From Nymphaea colorata (Eukaryota; Streptophyta; Magnoliopsida; Nymphaeales; Nymphaeaceae): a DNA stretch of 64,000 nucleotides. The stretch is from positions 10,287,427 to 10,351,426 of the forward strand of contig NC_045147.1 of the NCBI RefSeq assembly GCF_008831285.2, given 5' to 3'. The position numbers and the translations under genes are program-made. The notes under the pieces are model-generated. The model ran no database searches. It was not told the DNA's origin and saw only the letters and a program-made list of their open reading frames with translations. Numbering within the stretch: the stretch's first letter is position 1; every line of letters starts with the position of its first letter. Positions 36,561-48,410 of the stretch are shown in pieces.

Positions 36561-37929
36561 GAAAATATGCTATGCATATGGAATGTTATTCATCTATTCA
36601 TCTGAGTCTTTTTATGTTCATCATGTGAACAATCAGTTAAGTTCAATTTACCTCAATTTATTTGTGGTGAGGGTTGAACGGTACAGTCCTATTCATCTTT
36701 AGTTTGTCCCTTTCATTACGGGACACTTTGTATTTATTTTTCTCTCACTCAATGAAGTCGGTTTAATCGGTTGTTTTCGTATTGATGCATGACTATTTTG
36801 CTGGTCCAATTAGAAAAGACCCAACAACATACACATAATTGTGGATATGTTTTTAAATTCATAAATAAGACATAATCACATTATGTCCCTTATAACAAGA
36901 ACACAATATATGTTCAATCGCTACACGTAATCACCAGGTCCTACCTCACCCTTTTTTTTTTCTTTCTTTTGAAAACCGAGGCTGGTTAGGCTGTTCTTTC
37001 ATTCCCAAATCGTAAAGATGATGCTAAATTCGCGCCAGAAAATTTGAAATTTCCTCCGTCAACTTGAAAGTGTGTTTGGTTGCTCCATTAAACTGTTTGA
37101 GATTCAAGCCCTACAGTACCCATTGAAACATGAACTATTTTGTTCTTTGATTATTGATCACCAGACTTAGCACACATCATGTCTGGCTTCTTTGGAGTTT
37201 AATCAGTCAAATCCTTTTCAAAATTGAACATCTGGAAGAGATTTTTGAGCAATCAAACACGCCTTAAAAGGTCTCAAATGATCTAATCCCCAGTACCCGA
37301 TCGGATCGACCTTTGTGGCCAAAGTCCTGGCGGTCTAACTGGTTGAACGATAGAGCTATAACATTAATATCTTTAATCCAAGCCCAGCAGTACTGGATCC
37401 GTCTGGATTCATATTATGCCCATTTGTTAACCGGGTGAAAGTGAAACAATATTCCCCACCTTTTCTTGATTTTGCTATGTAAAATTTTTGTTGACAGTAA
37501 CTCTTTCTTACCATATTTAGCTTAGAAAAGGAACTTATCTTTGTTTCTAAAAACACTGGATCCTGATACGTAAAAAATTAGAAGGATGCAGTTGAATTTT
37601 TTGAACGATATCAATTTCCACCATTTTCTGCTGTCACACGCGGTGCTTGCCTAAATCATAGTCCGAATGAAGAGCACATATCTAATTCTGCAAATAAATT
37701 GTTGATAATGACAAAATGTCGTTCAGTGCCTTCCCATATCAAAAGATTTACTATTATCTTCAAGCGACGGTTGTGCTACTTAAGGGATTTTAGTAGATAA
37801 ACTTCAACCCTCACGAAGATGACGACACAGGCCTTACCATTTCACTACATAAATAAATGGTAGCTGCCGACAACTTCTCATTCGAACCTAAGGCTTTCAC
37901 CATTGTGATTTGCGTTGTTTTGTGACACA

Positions 37930-38408
37930 ATGGTTAAGGCCAAGCAGTTCCTCGCTATTCTTCTTTTGTCAATATTTTTCCTGCTTGCTTCTTCTTCTGC
38001 TTCAAGACATCATTAGCAGTAAGCATCATAATTCTTCATCTTCATCATCCTTCCGCTCAACTGATGGAACAAACAAATTTTGGCCAATGGGGCACTAACC
38101 AATATTTCTCGTTTAAGAGAATGAGTGCATACTACATGCAGTTAGATCTAACTGAACCTACATCCACCTTAATCTACATCCACCTTAATCATAATGCAAG
38201 ATTTCAAGAGCTACCATAGTCCCATCATCTTCGTTGATGGACTTTTGCACCATTGCCACTGTGGGCAATGACATTTGCAGCTTCCCCTTGTGTGATAAGT
38301 CCTTGCCTTTCCCTGTTCGAGCTAAGGACTTGGTAGACCGGACGACACTCGATAAAAGGTGGGTCAGCTGGGTGCTCAAGGTAGAAACGGATTGAAGCAA
38401 ATGACTAG
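37930..38408 (+). pseudogene. truncated beta-xylosidase exon 1 pseudogene
   Basis: A broken copy of the first BXL exon at the right end of duplication D2. The ATG and whole signal peptide are recognisable, but a TAG stop follows RHH at about residue 28, and a short deletion removes the next part of the Ser/His spacer. About 130 bp of unrelated repeat (38085-38215) interrupts it. The stretch encoding [22 protein letters not shown] can then be traced before homology ends near 38380-38408, where block D3 begins. None of exons 2-6 is present. Promoter DNA upstream (36830-37930) matches that of the intact gene, but its TATA box is mutated. It cannot make an enzyme. Confidence 0.88.
38085..38215 (+). 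mobile_element. R3-related insertion in the BXL pseudogene
   Basis: GGGGCACTAACCAATATT, TTTAAGAGAATGAGTGCAT, TAGATCTAACTGAACCTAC and TTTCAAGAGCTA parallel 3705-3845. It interrupts homology to BXL exon 1. Confidence 0.55.
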
Positions 38409-38938
38409 TCAACTAAAAGTTATGGCAGCCAAAAAGATCATCCTTGTTTGGTACCGCCTCCATTCAAGCTTCTCGAAGAAAGTGCAAATTAAATAATAGC
38501 ATTATCTCCATGTTATAATACTGAGAAACTTACAGGAAACTTCTGCCAACGAATTGGACAGCCGGCTCTTTTTGAATGTTTACCACTTTCTCCTGTGACA
38601 GTGACATGAACATGTATTCTCAATTTGCCATGAAAGCGGATGTAGCGCAAAGAAGTTGGAGGCCAAATAAAAAAAGAATCCAATAAAGTGGAAGATGACA
38701 ACAATTCTTTTGTACCGTATTGGAAACAAGTATTTTTCTTAGATGCAGTGATATATATTTCGGTCTTACAATATTGTTTTTTTTTCTTCCCCATTTTGGG
38801 CAAGTGGCAGTCAAGTGGTGGCTGCCCCTTTCACAAGAAAAGAATAAGTCTTTAAAGGAGTTGGTGCTTTAAAAGAGTTGGTGCAACAGTTGGTAGACCG
38901 CCCATCTTCATTTTGAGTGTTTTGGGGTATCAACTACT

Positions 38939-39096
38939 GCAAAGTAAAGAACATAGTTACATAAATGCGCAAATTACAGCTTAACAAGACGACATCCTGA
39001 GAAAGAATAAGAGGTTGGCAAAGTAAAGAACATAGTTACATAAATGCGCAAATTACAGCTTAACAAGACGACATCCTGAGAAAGAAAAAGAGGTTG
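38939..39096. repeat. 79-bp perfect tandem duplication in D3
   Basis: GCAAAGTAAAGAACATAG through GAAAGAA.AAGAGGTTG is repeated once with a single difference; D2 has no such repeat, so it arose after the D2/D3 duplication. Confidence 0.85.
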
Positions 39097-39520
39097 GGTT
39101 CGGCTTTTTGCTAGTCAATTATAACACATATAAAAGTGATTGCCAAGTTTTGCAATGTATTTATAAAACTAATAAACCTTGAATGAGAAAGTATAATACA
39201 TAAAAAATAAAAATTCTGATGTTGATTTTATTTAGATATCCAGCCTCTATGTTTCGTTTTTCCTTTTGTTTAATGAGTGATTCTACCTAAGGGTCCGGTA
39301 GATTTCAAGTTTGCTTTAAAAAATAAGGCGGTTCAATTTAAAGATTCTTATTCGATTTTTTGAAAATTCCAGTCAGACCATCCTTTTGCACTCACTTTTG
39401 AGAACAAGCTTCATGCTCTTCATTTTTATTATGACTAAACCTGTGGTTTTTAAACTCAGTTTTGCATAACCATTCCTGTATTTTCTGGTTTTTAAAACTC
39501 AGCGTCCACTACATGGAAAA

Positions 39521-39690
39521 CATCGCCCCTAGGCAGGCCTTCTGGTCGCATTAAAAAAAAAATTAAAATTTTACTTGTAAATTCTAAAAGTATCAGTTCA
39601 ACATATATAAAAAAAAATTAAATTATGTTTCCACTCCTATTAAAATTTTGAAAGTATAATTTGATCCAAAAATTTTCTAACTCTGCCCCT
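39521..39690 (+). mobile_element. R1 copy in D3
   Basis: ATCGCCCCTAGGCAGGCC, TCAACATATATAAAAAA and final TTCTAACTCTGCCCCT; orthologue of the D2 copy at 31411-31550. Confidence 0.55.
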
Positions 39691-39783
39691 AAGCAATGTT
39701 TGAAAGTTCCATGAAGAGTGAGTTTTAAGTTCGAACTCCAATTTTGAGCAGACTATTGACCTTAATTTCAAAAAATGACTTAG

Positions 39784-39824
<41 letters not shown>

Positions 39825-41138
39825 TAGTAAAACATTTTAATTGACATTCTGACTTAACAAGTTAACTGAAGTGATATATTTCCCAAAAATCAGGGACCCA
39901 TTTGCCAAGTGCTTCAAAACTCAGGGGCCCATGCAGTTCTCAGAAAAGTAAAAGTAAGAATTCGCTCCTTTAAGGGGTGTTTGATTATAAACTCCGACTT
40001 AGTTTTAGATCCTACATTCGTTTTAGCATCGGACTCTCCTCTTTCTAATCTTAGATCAGACCAGCTTTGCTAGCAGTCTAAAACAGAGGACCGGGTTTCC
40101 ATGCATGTATCTTATCTTTGGTTGAAAAAAGATAACAATCGACCACTTGAAAAAATGTACAAAGACATCCCCAATTTCCCTTGACTCTTCTAATCGATAT
40201 CGATATCTTTTGTGTTGTTATATTTATTAGGTAGCAGTTCAAATCTGAAAAATGAGACTGTTCATCTGACCCGAGCCGTTCACATGTGGGAACGAACAGA
40301 ACGATTTGTCCTGAACGGGAAAAACTTCTCCTTCTATAACTGTCATTAATGGTGATAGAGACAGACGGCTCCTGCTCCTTTATTTCTGGAGCCCACCGTT
40401 CTTTGGACTCGTTTAAATTAATATCTTCCCTATCATCGTTTTTCCCCTCTGGCTCGCCCCCCACTTTTTCCTCCTTTTCTCACTTGTTTTCAAAGTTGGC
40501 AGCTTTAATTTGCTCGGGTTTCCATAAAGATGCCATCGACCCGATACTTCAACCAGGAGCACCTATCTTCTTAATCACGACTTTGATATCTAGGTCTCTC
40601 AACGTTGTTAAAAGTGTAACGTGAAGTTACTTCCTCGCTACATTTATTTGAAAATTCACGTTGAATATTGGAACTTCCCAGCCAATAGATCTTCTTTAAG
40701 TTGCCTTCCTTACTACGCTTATCATCATTTCAGTAACAGGGACATCAAATTTACGATATATTTTAAAAACTACGATGAGAAGGTAGTCCAAATTCACGTT
40801 ATATATAAAAAGTTATGGATCTGAGGGTTCGACCTTAGATCAGAAGACCACAATGAAACAACCTCACCCTTATATATATATATATATATATTGTATAAAA
40901 GAAACTGCGGATATGATAAGTAGATTTTGTGGTTGTTGTGTTTTCCTCAAGATTTCTTATCCGTACAGTCCATTTGGAAAAGTATGTCCAACATATCAAC
41001 TTTGATCGGAAGGTTCATATATACATATATAAGTCGGCAACCATGTAGCCAGTCAACATACTCAATTGCCTTACGCCTCTCTTTTTTCTCCTACTCTCTT
41101 CCCTTCTCTCCGCCACCCACTTTCTTGTGGGAGGCTGC

Positions 41139-41146
41139 TATATATC
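41139..41146 (+). promoter_or_regulatory. TATA box of PRX3
   Basis: TATATATC 71 bp before the ATG, equivalent to the PRX2 site. Confidence 0.5.
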
Positions 41147-41217
41147 AGGAGGCAACCTCATACCAATTGGTCGCGAGTTGAAACCGAATTTCTTAGCTTC
41201 ACCATCATATCAACGCC

Positions 41218-43016
41218 ATGGATGTCAAGTCCTCCCTCCTCCTCCTCCTCCTCCTCCCTCTTCTGCTGCTTCTCCCTTCCAGCCACGCCACTCTCACAGT
41301 CGGTTTCTACAACACCTCATGCCCATCCGCGGAGAGCATCGTCAGGTCCGCCGTCGCAGCAGCCGTGAGTGCAAACCCCGGCATTGCGGCCGGCTTGATC
41401 CGCATGCATTTCCACGACTGCTTTGTCAGGGTAAGTGTCTGCAACTGTGAGAGCTACATAAGCAAATGAACCCACCCTGATTATATATATATATGTAGGC
41501 AGGCAAGAGGGAAACGAATTTTGCAATGGGCTTGGTAGAATTGACATGCACACTAGTAATTTGCAATTGAAGAATTGATGAGAAGTGTGGTCATTCTAAC
41601 GAGGGCATTAGATCAGTCGTTGTTTTAGTTATTTATGGGTAATTGACGTTAAATTGGTTCTTCAGGGCTGCGATGCCTCAGTCATTCTGAGAAACGCCAG
41701 TGGGGGGGAGCGGGACGCCGGCCCGAATGCGAGCCTCCGTGGGTTCGAAGTCATTGACGCGGCCAAAGCCCAGCTCGAGGCAGCGTGCCCCAACACGGTC
41801 TCCTGCGCCGACGTCCTTGCCTTTGCAGCCCGCGACAGTGCGGCACTCGTCGGGAACATCAGCTACCAGATCCCGTCCGGCCGGCGTGACGGACTCATCT
41901 CCAGCGCGTCGGAGGTGGACCTACCCCCGCCGAATGCCGACTTGACTGAGCTCATCCGCAGGTTCGCCGATAAGAACTTGACGGAGCTGGATATGGTGAC
42001 CTTGTCGGGAGCCCACTCGATCGGGGTGGCCGGCTGTGGGTCCTTCAACTTCCGGCTCTTCAACTTCAGCAACACCAGCCAAGTTGACCCAACGCTGGAC
42101 CCCACCTACGCGGCCTTCCTCCGCACTCGGTGCCCCAACGACACCGCCACGGGCACAGTCAACATGGACAGCATCACGCCCAATGTGCTGGACAACAACT
42201 ACTACGTGGGGCTAACCAGGAACCTGGGCCTCTTCTCCTCTGACCAGACCCTCCTCACCACCAACACCTCCAATGCAATGGTGCCTATCTCCACCCTTCT
42301 CTCCCTCTCTTTCTTTCTCCCATTTTATATATATATATATATATGTCAACAGATCAGATAGGATATACCCTAATAACATTTACTTTTTGGGTATTTAAAT
42401 TTGAATTCAGATTCAAATACAAAATATCTGAATCTGAAATCTGATTTCACAATTCGAATCTGATCTAAATCCAATGTTGATGTGTGTATCCTAATATAAT
42501 TTTTGAACCCAATTTAGCCTATTTTCAAAATATATGAGGATTAGATATATGATATTTGTTTAAAAAGAAATTTGATCTGAATCTGTATCTTAGTTCGATC
42601 AGATATTTATGTATATCCAATTGAAAATCTTAATATGATCGGATGTCATTTTCTAAATTCAAAACCAATCCAATTTGTTAATCGGATATTTTTTTTTTTT
42701 ATTAATTCAACTAGATTTTCATACAAATCAGATATATTGATATGCCTATATATATATATATATATGTGTGTGTGAAAAAAAAATGATCAGAATCATGAAT
42801 CACATGTTGTACGTGTCAATACAGGTGATGGAGAATGTAAACAACCCGTCTAGGTGGGCAAGCCTCTTTGCTCAGTCCATGGTGAAGATGGGCGCCATTG
42901 ACGTGCTCACAGGAACACAGGGACAGATCAGGAGGAACTGCAGCGTCGTCAACCCGACCACTGTTGATCTCCTTCTTCCAAAGTCTACAGAGACTTCTCA
43001 AGTTGCCAGCAGCTAA
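41218..43016 (+). CDS. class III peroxidase (PRX3), peroxidase-5-like, 3 exons
   Basis: Predicted secreted haem peroxidase, tandem paralogue of PRX2. Exons 41218-41430, 41666-42280 and 42825-43016, phase-0 GT-AG introns of 235 and 544 bp, 339 residues. The signal peptide is nearly pure leucine (to about residue 24). Arg62 and distal His66 lie in IRMHFHDCF, proximal His188 in [11 protein letters not shown]; all eight cysteines, LDNNYY and SDQTLL are present. Compared with PRX2 it lacks four residues (one in the signal peptide, one after SGG, two before DLPPP). Intron 2 is about 410 bp longer because a dispersed repeat has inserted in the (TA)n tract. The reading frame is intact, so it is probably functional. 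It lies about 1.9 kb upstream of the beta-xylosidase gene on the same strand. Confidence 0.95.
42345..42746 (+). mobile_element. R2 element inserted in PRX3 intron 2
   Basis: About 402 bp bounded by (TA)n on both sides. It is missing at the equivalent place in PRX2 intron 2. It starts GTCAACAG and ends TTGATATGCC, and is rich in GAATCTGAT, TCGGATAT and TCAGATATATTGA, as in other R2 copies. No coding capacity; a non-autonomous element. Confidence 0.75.
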
Positions 43017-43138
43017 AGGCAGATCAGTTGATTCATCTGCTGAGGGAGACCGTGCGTGTACACAACATATATCCTGATCACCCTGGCTGCTTTAGTCGTC
43101 AGTAATCTTCCATTGTTGGTGTGAGTAAAATAAATTGC

Positions 43139-43144
43139 AGAGGC
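43139..43144 (+). terminator. polyadenylation signal of PRX3
   Basis: AATAAA 123 bp after the stop, conserved with PRX2. Confidence 0.45.
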
Positions 43145-44837
43145 AGAGTTAGAAGAGTTAAGTTGTTCTAAGAGGGTCTAGCGAATGCTGCATGCGAGAT
43201 TCTATAGTTTCTCAGTTCTTGAAGTCGTTGTATTCCTATATATATCTAACAGCAACTTTTGGTTTAATGCTTGTGTATTTACATATGGCGGATCTTAAAA
43301 TGGCAATGTTAAATTCGCTCTTTAATGAATGATTTCACGGAAAATGCTCATAAAATCGGGCGAATCCAATCGAAACATGCTTATTTTGAACATGAAGATT
43401 TTTAAAGATTGGATTTTTTTAATTTTCAGAAAAATACAAAAAACAATAAGAGAAAAGTGTGTTAGGCTAATCGGGGGCGGTCAGACGCTGGTTGAACCAG
43501 TCATATTTGACCGAGGGGTACTCATCATACATTTGAGAGACATTTTATATATAAACATGTAAAAATTTAGGGCCTACCAATAAGTAAATGAGAGGATTTT
43601 ATTGGACTGTATAAACATTCAATTGCCAACACATGGTCACATGTATCTCCCTTCCTAAGCTCAGACCCATTCAAATTTAACTAGCAACCAGCCATGCCTA
43701 AGCCCGATCGTATTCCTTACGTTCTGGCGTAACAATTAATACAAGCTGTGCGCTGAATGTTTGATATGAAAAAAACATTTTTTTTTATTGTTAAGTACTT
43801 GTTCTAAGAACGCCATGTTCTTATTCCAAAAGAAGACATACACATAATGTGGATATGATTTTTAAATTCAAAAGATAGACATAATCGCATCATTTTTCTT
43901 ATAAGAAGAATACATTATATATTCAATAGCTGGACATAATCACAAGGTCCTAGCTCACCTCGTTTGTTTCTTTCTTTTGCAAACCGGTGCTGGTTAATGC
44001 TACAATCACGACAGAAAATTTGAACTTTTCGCCTTCTTCAAGTTAAAAGTGTGTTTGGTTGCTTTGTTAAACTGTTTGAGATTCCCCTTCTATTCAAGCC
44101 CTACAGTACCCATTCAAACATGAACTATTTGTTCTTTGATTATTGATCACCAGACTTAGCGCACATCCTGGATGGCATCTTTGGATTTTAATCAGTCGAA
44201 TCCTTTTCAAAATTCAACATCCGTAAAAGATTTTCGAGCAATCAAACACGCCTTAAAAGGTCACAAATGATCTAATCCCCATTAGCCGGTCGGATCGGTC
44301 TTTTGTGACCAAAGTCCTGGCGTTCTAGCTCCTTGAACGATAGAGCTATAACATTAATATCTTTAATCCGAGCCCAACACTACTGGATCCGTCTGGATCC
44401 ATATTATGCCCAATTGGTATCAGCGTGAAAGTGAAACAATATTCCCCAACTTTTATTGTTTTTACCATGTCAAATTTTGTTGACAGTAACTCCTTGTTAC
44501 CACATTTGGCGGAGAAAAGGAAGTTATCTTTGTTTCTAAAAAGAAGGGATCCTGATACGTAAAAACTTAGACCGATAAAGTTGAATTTTCTGAACGATAT
44601 CAATTTCATACCTTTTCTGCTCTCACACACGGTGCATACCCAAATCATAGTCCAAATGAAGAGCATGTATTTAATTCTGCTAAATAAATTGCTGATAATG
44701 ACAAACTGTTGTTTAATGCCTTTCCATATCAAAAGATTTACTATTATCTTCAAGCAACGTTGTTGCCTCTTAAGGAATTTTAGCAGATAAGATTCAACCT
44801 CACGAAGAAGACGATACAGGCCTTTACCATTTCACAA
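43145..44837. other. PRX3-BXL intergenic region
   Basis: Collinear with 34854-37850 in D2, apart from the Copia insertion there. The minus-strand frame 44346-44753 has only a partial counterpart at 37356-37556, so it is not supported as coding. Confidence 0.6.
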
Positions 44838-44845
44838 TATAAATA
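44838..44845 (+). promoter_or_regulatory. TATA box of the beta-xylosidase gene
   Basis: TATAAATA 74 bp upstream of the ATG. The equivalent site in the truncated D2 copy has changed to CATAAATA (about 37849-37856). Confidence 0.6.
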
Positions 44846-44919
44846 AGTGGTTGCTGCAACCAAGTTCTCATTCGAACCTAAGGTTTTCACCATTGTGATT
44901 TACATTGTTTTGTGACACA

Positions 44920-47900
44920 ATGGGTCAGGCCAAGCGGTTCTTCGCTACTCTTCTTTTGTCAATATTTTTCCTGCTTGCTTCTTCTTCTGCTTCAAGACAC
45001 CATGGTTCATCTTCAATTAGAAGCAGACATCATGTTTCTAAGCATCATAATTCTTCGTCTTCATCATCGTTCCCGGAATCTTCATGGAAGAATTTTTTCA
45101 ACATTACCACTGTTTGCAATCAGTCAAGGTTCTCAGACTTGGGCTATGACATGAGCAGCTTCCCCTTCTGTGATAAGTCATTGCCTTTCCCTGTTCGAGC
45201 TAAGGACTTGATAGACCGGATGACACTGGATGAGAAGGTGGCTCAGCTGGGCAATACTGCTCAAGGTGTGCAGAGACTAGGCCTGCCCATGTATGAATGG
45301 TGGTCCGAGGCTCTGCATGGCGTGTCGAACGTCGGTCCGGGGACTCGGTTCGACAATCAAACAGTGCCTGGTGCCACTAGCTTCCCCAATGTCATTCTCA
45401 CTGCTGCTGCCTTCAATGAAACCTTGTGGAAAGTCATTGGTCAGGTACTAACTACCAACAATGAAGCTCATATTGGCTATTATGGTGCTTTCCAATGATG
45501 AAATATACGTTTGAACCATATCTGGAAATGTGGAAATATCTCATTTGAGATGTATAATAATGTATCTGTTTTTGAAGGTACGTAAAATTTTGTGTGCTGA
45601 TCCTTACGTTTATTGTTAAACAAGGGAAAGCTTTTGAAGATCTTGTTCAGACCTTTTTGTGAATTCCTTTCCTTTTTCTTTTGTCACCGTAAGAAAATGG
45701 CAGTTCTTCTATAACTTCCTTATATTTTATTTGTACAGGGTGTCAATTAAGTGGAAAGTAATTGTCAATTACTTTACTGATTTAATCAAGCTAGACTCTA
45801 GGAAGAGATTGGAAAGACAGTTGGTGCATGGATGATATCATCGACATATTCTTTGTAAGCTTAAGTTTTCATTTTGTTATGTCTAAAATTGCAGGCTGTT
45901 TCCACCGAGGCTAGAGCCATGCATAATGTGGGTTTAGCCGGCCTGACCTACTGGAGCCCAAACATCAACGTTGTTAGGGACCCTCGTTGGGGACGGACGC
46001 TTGAGACACCTGGTGAAGATCCATTTGTGGTGGGTCGCTATGCCGTTAACTATGTCAGAGGCTTGCAAGATGTTGAGGGGGCAGAGCAGACTGAGGATCC
46101 CAATTCTAGGCCACTCAAAGTTTCAGCATGCTGCAAGCACTATGCTGCATATGACGTTGATAATTGGATGGGTGTTGATCGCTACCACTTTGATGCTAGG
46201 GTACTAAAATTTTTCCACTTCGTTCACCTTAATTTGCTTATTGTGTTTTAATTTGATGCCAACAATGAATTTTACCTATCTGATTATACAGTCTAAGATT
46301 ACTGATCTTATAAATTCTCTTAATTCATTTCTGCAACCAATAACTTACGTACCACTTAGCTTCTAAATTAGTCAGATATATAATATTTTTTGTTTTGTCC
46401 ATTATCTCCGCTCATCTTTCAGTCGAATTATCGATTCACTTGTTGATGAATTTGGTTTGTGGAATACTGGGTAGGTGACTGAGCAAGATATGGTAGAGAC
46501 CTTCCAACGCCCATTTGAGATGTGTGTGAAGGACGGAGACGTTAGCAGTGTGATGTGCTCCTACAACAGAATTAATGGCATCCCAGCATGTGCTGACCCG
46601 AAGCTTCTCTCTCAGACTATTAGGGGTGAATGGGATCTTCATGGGTAGGCCACTAGTCTTCCGTTTATGTGCTATTTTTCAGCTGTTTCGCTCACAACTA
46701 GTACCCATGTCTGTAAATCGCTTTTCTGACATGTCATTTTTCGTGCTTGATTTCTGTAGATACATCGTCTCTGATTGTGATTCAATAGAGGTCATGCTCC
46801 ATGGCCACAAGTTCCTCCAAGATACAGAGGAGGATGCCATTGCCCAAGCTCTTGCCGCAGGTAACTGTTCAATTGATCATGGAGAAATTATTTGTGTTGT
46901 CACTTCTCCTTTAAGGGGCATTAACTGATCTTCTGATTCCGCCAGGTCTTGACCTTGATTGTGGATCATACTACCCAAAATTTGGCAAGTCTACGGTGTT
47001 GAAGGGCAGAACAAGGGAATCAATCATAGACAAGTCACTGATGAATCTATATGTGGTTTTGATGAGGCTTGGCTTCTTTGATGGCAACCCTCTGTACAAT
47101 TCACTTGGCATGGCTGATGTCTGCAGCAATGAGCACATTGAGTTGGCAAGAGAAGCAGCTAGGGAGGGCATAGTCCTACTCAAGAACAACAACACATTGC
47201 CTCTGATTTCTAGCAAGATCAGGAGCCTGGCCGTTGTTGGTCCACATGCCAACGCCACAACAGTTATGATCGGCAACTATGCCGGCATCCCCTGCGGATA
47301 CTCATCTCCTTTAGATGCCTTATCCAGATACGGTAAGGTTCGGTATGCAACAGGATGCGCTGATGTTATCTGCAGAAACGAGAGCCTCATCTTCCCGGCC
47401 ATGATGGCAGCCAAGCACTCTGATGCAACACTCATTTTTGCTGGTTTGGACCTCACTGTTGAAGCTGAGAGCCTGGACAGAATTGACCTCCTCCTTCCAG
47501 GATATCAAACCCAGATGATCAATCAGGTTGCAGAAGAAGCCAAGGGCCCTGTGATCTTGGTAATCCTTTCTGCAGGAGGTGTTGATATCACTTTTGCTAA
47601 GGATAATCCTAAGATCTCTGCCATTCTCTGGGCTGGATATCCTGGTGAACAAGGTGGCAGTGCTATTGCTGATGTTGTCTTCGGACACTACAATCCAGGT
47701 GCCCTCATGAACAATGCTCATTCATCACTTGATTCATAATTGTATAAATTTGATTTCTGTAGTGAGTCTAATCTTGACATTCTATGGTTTCAGGCGGTCG
47801 ATTGCCGGTAACATGGTACAATGCTGATTATGTTGACCTGCTTCCAATGACATCTTTGAAATTGAGGCCGGTCGATGAGCTCGGTTATCCAGGAAGAACT

Positions 47901-48410
47901 TACAAGTTCTTCAATGGCTCCACTGTATATCCATTTGGGTATGGTCTTAGCTACACCACATTCAACTACACCATCCTTTCTGCAACGAGAGTCCTGAAAG
48001 TTGCAATGGAGCCACACCAGCAATGCAGAACAGTGAGTTATGATCCGGACGTAGCAGTCCCACCCTGTCCTGCTGTACTCGTCGACGAGTCGAGTTGCAA
48101 AGAAGAAATCGACATCCAAGTGCAGGTGGAGAACTCTGGCCAAAGAGATGGAACTATTGTGGTGCTGGTCTACTCTGTGCCTCCTAAGGAGATCTTGGAT
48201 ACTTACATCAAGCAATTGGTTGGATTCCAGAGAGTTTTTGTCCCTGCCGCTAGCAGCAAGACTGCCAAGTTCAGTCTTAACGCCTGCCGCAGTCTGGGGA
48301 TCGTTGATGGCCATGCAAACAGAATTTTGCCGTCGGGACAACATACTATCATCATTGGCAATGATGATGAATCTGTGTCTTTCCCTCTTAATCTCACATT
48401 CCATTACTAA
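44920..48410 (+). CDS. BXL6: GH3 beta-D-xylosidase, BXL6/BXL7-like, 6 exons
   Basis: Glycoside hydrolase family 3 enzyme expected to release xylose (possibly arabinose) from wall xylan or arabinoxylan. Exons: 44920-45444, 45895-46200, 46475-46644, 46760-46860, 46946-47698, 47794-48410; all introns are GT-AG and the joined frame is open for 823 residues. A signal peptide (about 1-25) is followed by a Ser/His-rich spacer to about residue 60. The GH3 N-domain follows ([38 protein letters not shown]). The predicted nucleophile is Asp339 in VSDCDS. The GH3 C-domain has [13 protein letters not shown] near residue 540 with the acid/base Glu, and [10 protein letters not shown]. The C-terminal fibronectin-III-like part includes [12 protein letters not shown]. 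The length exceeds the usual 760-790, mostly from the spacer. ATG 44920 starts the signal peptide; the in-frame TTG upstream is not a start. Assignment to the Arabidopsis BXL6/7 clade is from recalled motif similarity. Confidence 0.95.

Larger units (their letters stand above)
35295..36826 (-). mobile_element. internally deleted Copia LTR element inserted in D2
   Basis: Comparison with D3 (43831-43840, GAAGACATACACAT) shows a 1.53-kb insertion in D2. It starts TGCTGGG and ends CCCAACA, the typical inverted LTR ends. The left LTR is about 35295-35582. A shorter right LTR (about 36700-36826) shares the block with TATTGATGCA and ends in ACCCAACA. Only the end of pol survives between them, on the minus strand. 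A copy of repeat R1 (35831-36001) is nested in it. No clean target duplication is seen, only a shared ACA. Confidence 0.75.
29500..38408. repeat. D2: tandem duplication unit with PRX2 and truncated BXL
   Basis: From about 30340 on, D2 matches D3 through non-coding flank, promoter, PRX2/PRX3, 3' flank, BXL promoter and part of BXL exon 1. The right end (about 38400) joins directly to sequence equivalent to 30340. D2-specific insertions are the Copia element (35295-36826) and an R3 copy (38085-38215). Confidence 0.85.
38409..45270. repeat. D3: tandem duplication unit with PRX3, continuing into BXL
   Basis: Starts at 38409-38430 (CAAAAAGATCATCCTTG, compare 30339) and stays collinear with D2 into BXL exon 1, after which the intact gene continues. 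D3-specific changes are a 79-bp tandem repeat (38939-39096) and the R2 insertion in PRX3 intron 2. Confidence 0.85.

Noticed and set aside
38939-39096. Possible CRISPR-like array
   Set aside because: Simple 79-bp tandem duplication without spacers, in a plant genome; none of the window's repeats has CRISPR structure.
40078-40464. 128-residue minus-strand frame upstream of PRX3, partly shared with D2
   Set aside because: Similarity follows from the duplication; the frame is not kept in D1, so coding constraint is not shown.
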